Origin: an uncultured Lachnospiraceae bacterium
GTDB taxonomy: Bacteria; Bacillota; Clostridia; Lachnospirales; Lachnospiraceae
Assembly: GCA_947651335.1 (NCBI GenBank)
Contig: CANSYV010000004.1
Span: 1 to 16,382, forward strand
DNA length: 16,382 nt
Direction of reading: 5' to 3'
Shown: positions 7,665 through 15,712 of the stretch, one piece after another
How positions within the stretch are numbered: the first letter of the stretch is position 1
How the letters are laid out: every line of letters begins with the position of its first letter
The notes under the pieces: model-generated
Databases searched by the model: none
What the model was told of the DNA's origin: nothing
The model's input: only the letters and a program-made list of their open reading frames with translations
Made by a program: the position numbers and the translations under genes

Positions 7665-8618
7665 TCACTCCTTCTTGGCTGTCAGAGACACCCACTCGCC
7701 CTGACGGGTGGTCTCTATCACCTTCATGCCCGCCTGCTCTACCGCCTGGCGCACTTCCTCCTCTTTCTGATCCAGGATTCCGGAGGTGATGTACAGCCCG
7801 CCTGGCTTCAGATACCGGACTGCCACCGGCGACAGAGGCACCAGCACATCCGCCAGAATATTGGCGGTGACCAGGTCATACAGTTCTCTTCCCGCCTGCT
7901 TCTGCACCTGGGAATCGGTAATAATGTTCCCGATAATCAGCTCAAACTGTCCCTCTGGCACATCATTTGCCTGCATATTCTCCCGGACAGCGGAGACAGC
8001 ACAGGGGTCAAGGTCTGTGCCCAGCACATGGTCAAGGCCCAGCTTACATCCCACCAGACCCAGGATGCCGCTTCCGGTTCCCACATCCAAAAGGCTCATC
8101 CCCGGTGTCACATACTTCTTCAGCTGGCGGATACACAGCTGAGTGGTCTCATGCATCCCTGTGCCGAAAGCTGTCCCCGGGTCCATGTGAAGAAGCATAG
8201 TATAGGGCTGTTCCTTTTTCGGCTGCTCCCAGGATGGCACAATGAGAATATCATCCACATAAAACTGGTGAAAGTATTCCTTCCAGTTATTCATCCAGTC
8301 CTTATCTTCTGTCTGGGAACCTGTCACAGACGCCGGGCCGATGTCCGTAAACTGTTTCAGCTCCTGAAGGGCCTCCTTCACACTCGCCAGAACCGCCTCG
8401 TTATCTTCTTCCTCATCCAGATAAAAGCTCACATAGGCTCTTCCGTCATCTTCCGGTGCCTCTGGCAGCAAATCTACAAACATTTCCCGGCATTCCTCCC
8501 GGGTAAGGGGCTGCTTGTCCTCAATCTCCACCCCCTGGATTCCCAGCTCTCCCAATGTGGCTGCCACCAGGTCTTCCGCCTCTGTAATCGTCTCTATGGT
8601 AAATTTATTCCATCTCAT
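7665..8618 (-). CDS. prmA: Ribosomal protein L11 methyltransferase PrmA
   Basis: 317 residues, close to the family norm. It trimethylates ribosomal protein L11 at several amino groups. The N-terminal substrate-recognition domain begins MRWNKFTIET and includes the EDKDWMNNWKEYF segment, which is strongly family-specific. The class I methyltransferase domain follows, with DPGTAFGTGMHETTQLC, the SAM-binding LLDVGTGSGILGL, and the NILADVL motif. AGGTG lies about 6 bases before the ATG. It starts 15 bases after the AEC transporter stop and 3 bases before rsmE, so all are probably one transcript. Confidence 0.95.
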   Translation of the reverse strand: MRWNKFTIETITEAEDLVAATLGELGIQGVEIEDKQPLTREECREMFVDLLPEAPEDDGRAYVSFYLDEEEDNEAVLASVKEALQELKQFTDIGPASVTGSQTEDKDWMNNWKEYFHQFYVDDILIVPSWEQPKKEQPYTMLLHMDPGTAFGTGMHETTQLCIRQLKKYVTPGMSLLDVGTGSGILGLVGCKLGLDHVLGTDLDPCAVSAVRENMQANDVPEGQFELIIGNIITDSQVQKQAGRELYDLVTANILADVLVPLSPVAVRYLKPGGLYITSGILDQKEEEVRQAVEQAGMKVIETTRQGEWVSLTAKKE

Positions 8619-8633
8619 CTCAACACCTGCTTT

Positions 8634-9560
8634 CTACAAACCGGTTCCATAAACTGCCAGGGGAATGGTAATCAGCGAGAACAGCGTGCTCAGCACAATC
8701 CCTTTTGACAGCAGTGTGCCGTCCACGCCATTTTCCTCACACAGCATCAGCGGCAGATTCGCCACAGGCATGGCGGCCAGCAGTACGAATGTCCCTGCCA
8801 TCTCCCTGTCACATGCCAGCCCTTTGAGAAGCCACCCAAAGGCAATGGGAACCAGCACATGGCGCAGTGCCACATACCCGTACAGCCGCTTTTCCCTGAA
8901 AATTTTCCCCAATGGCATCCCCGCCAGGGAGATACCGATCACCATCATGCTCAAAAATGTGGTGGCTGACCCAATATAATCAACCGTCTTTACCAAAATC
9001 TCCGGCAGCGGCGGCTTCAACAGGAAAATCACAATACATACCGCCCCGGTGAGTGTGCCTATGTTAATCACGCTCCGCTTAGGCGCATCCGGATTCTCAT
9101 TGTGTCCTGCTGCCAGATACACTCCATACGTATAGACAATAATGTTAAAGATTATAGTACAGATGACCACATAAATCAATACTTCTGTTCCCAGCACCGC
9201 CGAAATTACCGGAATGCCGATAAAACCAATATTTCCAAACAAAATCATCAGTGTATACTGGTCCTGCTCCAGCCTGTCCTTCCCAAAAAACCTGGGCAGT
9301 ATTCTCCCCAGCAGAAACAGTCCTCCATACATGCCAATGCCGATTCCCGCCGCCAGAAGCAGTTTCCCATTGCTGATGCTTTTGCCGCTTTCCATCACAC
9401 TGGTCAAAAGCAGAGCCGGATTACAGATATTCACCACAACCGCAGACAGCACCTTCCCGGCCTTTCCATCCACAATCCCTTTTCGGCACGCGGCAAATCC
9501 AACCGCAATCAGCAGAAAGATCATACACATCTGCCGGAAAATTACAGCTGCATCCATCAC
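8634..9560 (-). CDS. AEC-family (auxin efflux carrier-like) membrane transporter
   Basis: A 308-residue integral membrane protein with about ten hydrophobic segments spread evenly, in two halves joined by a short polar stretch (AAGHNENPDAPKRS). Family features include NICNPALLLTSV in the first half, LFGNIGFIGIPVISAVLG (the typical GNxGFxGIP element), and AAMPVANLPLMLCEENGVD in the second half. Bacterial members export or exchange small organic acids such as malate; the substrate here cannot be inferred. GTG at 9560 (GAGG 6 bases upstream) or ATG at 9557 could be the start. It lies 17 bases after the secreted-protein gene and 15 bases before prmA. Confidence 0.9.
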   Translation of the reverse strand: MMDAAVIFRQMCMIFLLIAVGFAACRKGIVDGKAGKVLSAVVVNICNPALLLTSVMESGKSISNGKLLLAAGIGIGMYGGLFLLGRILPRFFGKDRLEQDQYTLMILFGNIGFIGIPVISAVLGTEVLIYVVICTIIFNIIVYTYGVYLAAGHNENPDAPKRSVINIGTLTGAVCIVIFLLKPPLPEILVKTVDYIGSATTFLSMMVIGISLAGMPLGKIFREKRLYGYVALRHVLVPIAFGWLLKGLACDREMAGTFVLLAAMPVANLPLMLCEENGVDGTLLSKGIVLSTLFSLITIPLAVYGTGL

Positions 9561-9577
9561 TCATTTCCTCGTCTTTC

Positions 9578-10408
9578 CTATTTTACAGTCACTTTACAGG
9601 ACGCCTTTCTCCCGCTTCCGTCTCTGGCTGTGGCAGTGATAAATGCCCGTCCTTTTTTCTTGGCCTTTACCACTCCTTTTGCCGACACCTTTGCCACTTT
9701 CGGGTTGCTGCTCTTCCAGGACACCTTCTTATTATAGGCGCTGGCCGGGCTCACCTGGGCAGTCAGGCGGAAACTTTTCTTCTTTTTTATCCGATAGCTG
9801 GACCGGTTCAGTGATACCTTTGCCACCATGCGGTCAATTTCTGTATAATCTTTATAACGGTACACAGACACATTGGAGGAGGTGCCGGTCCACAAAGCCC
9901 GGTTATTCCAGGGCCACAGGTGATTATACCAGACCCGGTTGTAATCGTTCCCGAAATTGGCCTCATAGACCTGAACGCCTCTTTTATTGCTTTCCATAAA
10001 TACCGCCTGATGGATACCGCCCTTTCCCGTCCACCGGATCACATCTCCGATCTTGGCATAAGAAAACAGAGTCTTCATCTCCTCTGTATTTTTCGTACTC
10101 ACCGTTTTATACACCAGGCCATAATCCGGAGACCCGATATAGTATGGATTCTGAAACGCTTTCTTGGTCACATGCATGACAAATCCCGCGCATTCATGTC
10201 CCGTGTAGTGCCACAGTACGCCGTTTTTCACATAGGAGACCGTAACCCAGTCATGAAAATAAGACCCGTGGGGATATTCCCTGGTTACTGCCTTTACCCG
10301 GTCGGCTATGACCGCCGCCTGGGGCCTCTCCGGCACAAAAATCCCTCCCAAAATCAACACTGCGCACAAAGCCGCTAATGCCCGCCTTGGGGCCTGCCTG
10401 TCTCTCAT
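9578..10408 (-). CDS. Secreted cysteine-hydrolase-like protein with C-terminal Ig-like (BIG2) domain
   Basis: 276 residues from ATG 10408, chosen because GGGGAGG lies 6 bases upstream and the protein then starts with a clear signal peptide (RDRQAPRRA, hydrophobic core ALCAVLILGGIFV, likely cleavage after PQAA). Residues about 34-185 resemble an NlpC/P60- or CHAP-like papain-fold hydrolase: HECAGFVMHV supplies a candidate nucleophile Cys73, GDVIRWTGKGGIHQAVFM a candidate His133, and VYEANFG a possible third polar residue. Residues about 195-276 form a BIG2-like domain (KKKSFRLTAQVSPASA, VSWKSSNPKVAKVSAKGVVKAKKKGRAFITATA). It could act on peptidoglycan or another extracellular amide. The substrate is unknown and catalysis is inferred only. 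It is the first gene of the unit leading to prmA-rsmE-nifS. Confidence 0.8.
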   Translation of the reverse strand: MRDRQAPRRALAALCAVLILGGIFVPERPQAAVIADRVKAVTREYPHGSYFHDWVTVSYVKNGVLWHYTGHECAGFVMHVTKKAFQNPYYIGSPDYGLVYKTVSTKNTEEMKTLFSYAKIGDVIRWTGKGGIHQAVFMESNKRGVQVYEANFGNDYNRVWYNHLWPWNNRALWTGTSSNVSVYRYKDYTEIDRMVAKVSLNRSSYRIKKKKSFRLTAQVSPASAYNKKVSWKSSNPKVAKVSAKGVVKAKKKGRAFITATARDGSGRKASCKVTVK

Positions 10409-10508
10409 ATGATGCCTCCCCGCATTTTTCGTATCCCAAAAAGCTCTCTGCCGGTCCACCCGCCGCCATACGCAGATGATTTTCGGGAACACACGCATAG
10501 TCAACCCC

Positions 10509-10537
10509 ATTATAACCGAAAAACGGCACAGCTACAA
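10509..10537 (-). promoter_or_regulatory. Sigma-A-type promoter of the secreted-protein/AEC/prmA/rsmE/nifS unit
   Basis: On the minus strand, -35 TTGTAG (10537-10532), a 17-base spacer and a consensus -10 TATAAT (10514-10509). Transcription would begin near 10502, about 95 bases before the ATG at 10408. The -35 box and spacer lie within the dnaJ terminator hairpin, so the two signals share DNA. Confidence 0.75.
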
Positions 10538-10547
10538 CAGCCATGCC
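10519..10547 (-). terminator. Intrinsic terminator of the heat-shock operon (after dnaJ)
   Basis: On the minus strand, GGCATGGCT/AGCTGTGCC forms a 9-bp stem with two G-U pairs around a GTTGT loop, followed by G and five T. It begins 12 bases after the dnaJ stop codon. The U run is short, so termination may be partial. Confidence 0.75.
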
Positions 10548-10559
10548 GCCTTTCCTCTA

Positions 10560-11651
10560 TCATTTTTTCTTATTACATGCCTTATCAAATGCTTTCAGGG
10601 CCTCTTTCGCCTCCCGGTTCAGCTTTGTGGGCACCTGTACCACCAGGGTCACATAGTGGCTTCCCCTGTGCCTGCTGTTGCGGATACTGGGAACCCCCTT
10701 ATCCTTTAACCGGATACGGGTATCTGTCTGGGTCCCCGGCTTCACTTCATACATAATATCCCCGTCAACGGTGGATATGCGGACTTCTCCTCCCAGGGCT
10801 GCCTGCGCGAAGGTGATGGGTGCAGTGGAATAGATATCGTCGCCTCTGCGCTGGAAAATGGGATGTCTGGCAACCACTACCTCTACCAGCAGATCCCCTC
10901 TGGGGCCGCCGTTGGTGCCTGGTTCCCCTTTCTCCCGGATACGCACAGACTGGCCGTTGTCAATCCCCGCAGGTATGGACACCTTAATCTTGGTCCGCTT
11001 GGACTGATACCCGGTGCCCCGGCATTCGGTACACTTTTCCTTTACCACTTTTCCGGTTCCGCCGCACTCCGGACACACCGACACATTACGGGTCATGCCG
11101 AACAGAGACTGCTGGGTATAGACAATCTGCCCTTCCCCGTTACATTTTGGACAGGTCTCCGGGGATGTACCGGGCTTGGCGCCGCTGCCATTGCAGACAT
11201 GGCATTCTTCCTTCAGCATCACCTCAAGCTCTTTTTCACAGCCGAATACAGCCTCCTCAAAAGTAATGTTGATACGGCCTCTTAAATTGGCGCCCTTCAT
11301 GGGGCCGCTTCTCGCCCGTCTCCTGGCGCCGCCGCCAAATAAATCGCCGAAAATGTCGCCGAAAATATCCCCCATATCTGCTGAGTTGAAGTCAAAGCCC
11401 CCGAAACCGCCGCCGCCATTTTCAAAAGCCGCATGGCCGAACTGGTCATACTGCCTTCTCTTCTCGCTGTCACTTAAAATGCCGTATGCGTTGGTGGCCT
11501 CTTTAAACTTCTGCTCTGCCTCTTTATCCCCGGGATTGGCATCAGGATGATACTTCTTGGCCAGCTTCCGGTATGCCTTCTTTATCGCTGCCTCGTCCGC
11601 ATTTCTGTCCACGCCTAAGACTTCATATAAATCTCTTTGTTGTTCTGCCAT
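10560..11651 (-). CDS. dnaJ: Chaperone protein DnaJ (Hsp40)
   Basis: 363 residues. It is the DnaK co-chaperone that delivers clients and stimulates ATP hydrolysis. The J domain carries YHPDANPGD with the essential HPD at 35-37. A Gly/Phe-rich linker follows ([21 protein letters not shown]), then the four zinc-finger repeats [24 protein letters not shown] and CTECRGTG, then the C-terminal client-binding domains. ATG at 11651 is chosen (GGAGG 6 bases upstream), giving the normal [14 protein letters not shown] start; an upstream in-frame extension to 11723 lies in the structured leader. It is the last gene of the hrcA operon, 271 bases after dnaK, and that gap is unusually long and structured. 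Confidence 0.97.
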   Translation of the reverse strand: MAEQQRDLYEVLGVDRNADEAAIKKAYRKLAKKYHPDANPGDKEAEQKFKEATNAYGILSDSEKRRQYDQFGHAAFENGGGGFGGFDFNSADMGDIFGDIFGDLFGGGARRRARSGPMKGANLRGRINITFEEAVFGCEKELEVMLKEECHVCNGSGAKPGTSPETCPKCNGEGQIVYTQQSLFGMTRNVSVCPECGGTGKVVKEKCTECRGTGYQSKRTKIKVSIPAGIDNGQSVRIREKGEPGTNGGPRGDLLVEVVVARHPIFQRRGDDIYSTAPITFAQAALGGEVRISTVDGDIMYEVKPGTQTDTRIRLKDKGVPSIRNSRHRGSHYVTLVVQVPTKLNREAKEALKAFDKACNKKK

Positions 11652-11669
11652 GGTTATCCTCCATTCCAC

Positions 11670-11720
11670 GACTGGCATGCGGAAAGCCCCTTTTTTTACC
11701 AACGGGGCTCTCCGGCAGTC
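11670..11720 (-). repeat. Inverted repeat (RNA hairpin) in the leader of dnaJ
   Basis: On the minus strand, CGGAGAGCCCC (11714-11704) pairs with GGGGCTTTCCG (11690-11680): 11 bp with one G-U pair around a 13-base loop containing seven A. Outer arms GACTG/CAGTC (11720-11716 and 11674-11670) extend it past an asymmetric internal loop. No T run follows, so it is not an intrinsic terminator. It ends about 13 bases before the dnaJ ribosome-binding site and could affect mRNA stability, processing or translation of dnaJ. Confidence 0.7.
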
Positions 11721-11755
11721 CAATCATTACCATGCGTGGTTCACGATTACGGATT

Positions 11756-11845
11756 CTAGTACAGCATCGCATAAATACCAGTGAATTCTGTACCCGTTAT
11801 TTCTGCCAGTACTGCGTTGTCGTCAATCGACGATGGCACCCGCAT
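11756..11845 (-). CDS. Possible 29-residue small ORF inside the inverted-repeat element
   Basis: ATG at 11845 has GGAGG 9 bases upstream (11859-11855). The frame stays open for 29 codons (MRVPSSIDDN... to ...IYAMLY) and its TAG stop is formed by the CTAG at the element's end. No family is recognised, there is no signal peptide, and an open stretch of this length is easily due to chance. The good ribosome-binding site and the stop exactly at the boundary are the only reasons to list it. It might also be a coincidental by-product of the RNA structure. Confidence 0.2.
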   Translation of the reverse strand: MRVPSSIDDNAVLAEITGTEFTGIYAMLY

Positions 11846-11921
11846 CGCCTCATTCCTCCGCCTTGTCCTGACAAAAATATCAGGCACATTATTCACCGAT
11901 ATTTACGCAACGCTGTACTAG
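11756..11921 (-). repeat. 166-bp element with 31-bp terminal inverted repeats between dnaK and dnaJ (MITE-like or structured RNA)
   Basis: The arms at 11756-11786 and 11891-11921 both begin CTAGTACAGC when read inward. They match at 26 of 31 positions. All five differences are transitions, and each gives a G-U pair in RNA read from the minus strand, the strand of dnaK and dnaJ. The transcript can therefore form a 31-bp arm with no mismatch. The interior adds CCTGATA/TGTCAGG (11884-11867, UUUU loop) and TCGTC/GACGA with a GATT loop, enclosed by TGCCA/TGGCA. A TA target duplication is possible on both sides but cannot be separated from the palindromic CTAG ends. It starts 1 base after the dnaK stop codon. 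It resembles small non-autonomous elements such as NEMIS or ERIC in layout only; I do not recognise the sequence. Confidence 0.8.
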
Positions 11922-11922
11922 C

Positions 11923-13803
<1,881 letters not shown>

Positions 13804-13846
13804 TCATCCTCCTAATCTAAACATCTATATGAAATGTAAACAATCA

Positions 13847-14530
13847 TTAATTCGCCACTTTCACCATACTGTATCTCACTACAAACTCTTTATACTGGTA
13901 CCCCTTCTGCAGTTCTTCCACAATCACATTCTCTCCTGCCTCCGGGTCTTCCACATGCATCACCGCATTGTGCAGGTCCGGGTTGAAAACCTGGCCCACT
14001 GCTTCGATGGGTGTTACCCCCATATCCGATAATGCTGTCATCAGCTGTTTATAAACCATCTGTATGCCTTCCGCAAAAGGGTCACCCTCCTGCGCGGAAG
14101 CCAGGCCTCTTTCAAAATTATCCACCACAGGAAGAATCTTCTCAATCACTTCCCTGGCGCCCACCACATACATGCCGGCTTTTTCTTTCTCTGTCCGCTT
14201 CCGGTAGTTATCAAACTCCGCCATGCTCCTCTGCAGACGGTCTGTCAGCTCCTCAATCTGCTCTGTCTTCTTATCTTTCTTTTCCGGCCCTTTTGCATCC
14301 GCCTGCTCTTCTCCAGGCTCCTGGCCTTCCTGCTCTGGCGCTTCCCCGCCGGATTCTTCTGTGCCTGCTTCATCCTGCGCTGCTTCGCAGGCGGCGTCTT
14401 TTGCTTCTTCCTGATTCTCTCCGGTCATCTCAGGCCCTGGCTGTTCCATTTCCTGACACGGTTCTTCTTCCTGAATTTCTTCCGGCTTCCTGCTCTCTTC
14501 AGACAATGCTTTCTCCTGCCTTTCTATCAT
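13847..14530 (-). CDS. grpE: Nucleotide exchange factor GrpE with a long acidic N-terminal extension
   Basis: 227 residues. It releases ADP from DnaK. The conserved part begins near residue 87 with the coiled coil EQIEELTDRLQRSMAEFDNYRKRTEKEK. It continues through VIEKILPVVDNFERGLA and ends with the beta-wing region (FNPDLHNAVMHVED, GYQYKEFVVRYSMVKVAN). The first 85 or so residues are Glu/Gln/Pro/Gly-rich and low in complexity, longer than in many homologues and probably disordered. ATG at 14530 has only a weak ribosome-binding site. TTG at 14506, nine codons in, has AGGAG 6 bases upstream and is a credible alternative start. It starts 9 bases after hrcA. Confidence 0.95.
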   Translation of the reverse strand: MIERQEKALSEESRKPEEIQEEEPCQEMEQPGPEMTGENQEEAKDAACEAAQDEAGTEESGGEAPEQEGQEPGEEQADAKGPEKKDKKTEQIEELTDRLQRSMAEFDNYRKRTEKEKAGMYVVGAREVIEKILPVVDNFERGLASAQEGDPFAEGIQMVYKQLMTALSDMGVTPIEAVGQVFNPDLHNAVMHVEDPEAGENVIVEELQKGYQYKEFVVRYSMVKVAN

Positions 14531-14539
14531 TCAAATGCT

Positions 14540-15571
14540 CTATGTTTTCCGAAACATGGTATCAAGCTGGGCCCGCAGCACCTTCAGACTGTCTACCACA
14601 TTCTCATAATCCATCCGTTTCGGCCCCACAATACCAATCGTCCCGCGGATTCCTTCCCCCAGTTCATAGGTGGCAGTCACCACACTGCAGTCCTTCATGG
14701 TCTTGATGGGAGCTTCGTCGCCGATATATACCTGAATCCCTGTGCTCTCCTCGTCCGCCATGGTTTCCTTTACCAGATCCACAAGCTGCTGTTTTTCCTC
14801 GAATGTAGATATGAATTCACTGGCCTTGGAGCTGTCGCTGAGTTCTGGATATTTGAAAATATTCGTGGCCCCTGATGTGTAAATCTCCAGATCTTCATCT
14901 ACCTGAATCACATTGGCAACCGCGTCCAGCACACTTCCCACAACTTTCCCATACTGGCCAGCCTGCTCCCTTAACTGGGCAATCATCCCCAGATTAATCT
15001 CCGCGGCCGGAATCCCGTTGAGGGTGTTGTTCAACAGAAAATTCAGCTTAAAAATCGTATCGTCACTCATCTGTTCTTCCAGATCAATGATCTCATTGCG
15101 GATTCTGTTGGCCGCAGTGACCACCACCACCACCAGCTGAAGACTGTTGAGCCTGGATAATTGGATAAATTTCAGACGGTCACTGGAAAATGTGGGGGCA
15201 GATATGAGGGTGGCATACTGGGTATCCTGTGCCAGCGTCTTCACAACCTGCTTCAGCACCTTCTCCATCTTATCGGTCTTTTCAATCATCAGTTCTTTAA
15301 TGTCCGCAATTTCCTTATCCTTTTCAGCCATCAGAGCGTCCACATACAGACGGTAGCCCTTATCTGAGGGAATTCTCCCCGCAGAAGTATGGGGCTGGAG
15401 AATATATCCCATCTCCTCCAGATCCGACATCTCATTGCGTATTGTGGCGGAGCTCAGGTTCAAATCCGAAAACTTCGAAATGGTTCTGGAACCCACCGGC
15501 TCCCCCGTCTCCAGATATGTTTGGATAATCGCCTTCAGAATTTTCTTCTTCCGCCCATCCAATTGTTCCAT
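14540..15571 (-). CDS. hrcA: Heat-inducible transcription repressor HrcA
   Basis: 343 residues from ATG 15571 (GGAG 7 bases upstream). The longer in-frame extension would start inside the CIRCE operator and is rejected. The N-terminal winged helix is clear (LDGRKKKILKAIIQTYLETGEPVGSRTIS, LSSATIRNEMSDLEEMGYILQPHTSAGRIPSDKGYR), followed by the HrcA-specific dimerisation domain. HrcA represses class I heat-shock genes by binding CIRCE and depends on GroEL for activity in B. subtilis. A perfect CIRCE lies 53 bases upstream of this start, so the operon controls itself. Confidence 0.97.
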   Translation of the reverse strand: MEQLDGRKKKILKAIIQTYLETGEPVGSRTISKFSDLNLSSATIRNEMSDLEEMGYILQPHTSAGRIPSDKGYRLYVDALMAEKDKEIADIKELMIEKTDKMEKVLKQVVKTLAQDTQYATLISAPTFSSDRLKFIQLSRLNSLQLVVVVVTAANRIRNEIIDLEEQMSDDTIFKLNFLLNNTLNGIPAAEINLGMIAQLREQAGQYGKVVGSVLDAVANVIQVDEDLEIYTSGATNIFKYPELSDSSKASEFISTFEEKQQLVDLVKETMADEESTGIQVYIGDEAPIKTMKDCSVVTATYELGEGIRGTIGIVGPKRMDYENVVDSLKVLRAQLDTMFRKT

Positions 15572-15623
15572 CCCCCTGCTCCTTTCCTCTCCCCGGGTGT
15601 GGTACTTAATACTGCCGGGGTTG

Positions 15624-15650
15624 TTAGCACTCATTCTTTTGGAGTGCTAA
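15624..15650 (-). promoter_or_regulatory. CIRCE operator (HrcA binding site)
   Basis: A perfect CIRCE inverted repeat, TTAGCACTC-N9-GAGTGCTAA, with no mismatch in either 9-base arm. It starts 12 bases downstream of the -10 box, so it covers or immediately follows the expected transcription start of hrcA-grpE-dnaK-dnaJ. This is the classical position for repression by HrcA. Confidence 0.97.
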
Positions 15651-15662
15651 TATCTTGATAAC

Positions 15663-15691
15663 AATATACACCCCGCCTCTTTGTTTGTCAA
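15663..15691 (-). promoter_or_regulatory. Sigma-A promoter of the hrcA-grpE-dnaK-dnaJ operon
   Basis: On the minus strand, consensus -35 TTGACA (15691-15686), a 17-base spacer and -10 TATATT (15668-15663), directly followed by CIRCE. The -35 box overlaps the TGA stop codon of the upstream nuclease pseudogene. Confidence 0.9.
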
Positions 15692-15712
15692 GAGGGGGGT
15701 GTGATTTTTTTT
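15668..15712 (+). terminator. Terminator-like hairpin on the + strand overlapping the hrcA promoter
   Basis: On the + strand, ACACCCCGCCTCTT (15668-15681) pairs with AAGAGGGGGGTGT (15690-15702): 13 bp with one bulged G and an 8-base loop, then GA and eight T (15705-15712). This is a textbook intrinsic terminator, but it points against all nearby genes. Read on the minus strand there is an A run before and no T run after, so it would not end the pseudogene transcript efficiently. It covers the -35 box and spacer of the hrcA promoter. Confidence 0.6.

Noticed and set aside
7587..8708. Long + strand ORF of 373 codons
   Set aside because: It lies antisense to prmA and the neighbouring gene ends, shows no recognisable domain, and has the His/Leu/Gln-rich composition of a reverse-frame shadow.
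10251..10544. Minus-strand ORF of 97 codons upstream of the secreted-protein gene
   Set aside because: Its start lies inside the dnaJ terminator hairpin, upstream of the promoter -10 box, and it overlaps the secreted protein in another frame.
11681..11713. Hairpin with a T run, considered as a dnaK terminator
   Set aside because: The T/A run lies in the loop rather than after the stem on either strand, so it does not have intrinsic terminator form.
15572..15634. Longer hrcA start at 15634 adding 21 residues
   Set aside because: It would begin inside the CIRCE operator and lacks a ribosome-binding site; the start at 15571 gives the usual HrcA N-terminus.
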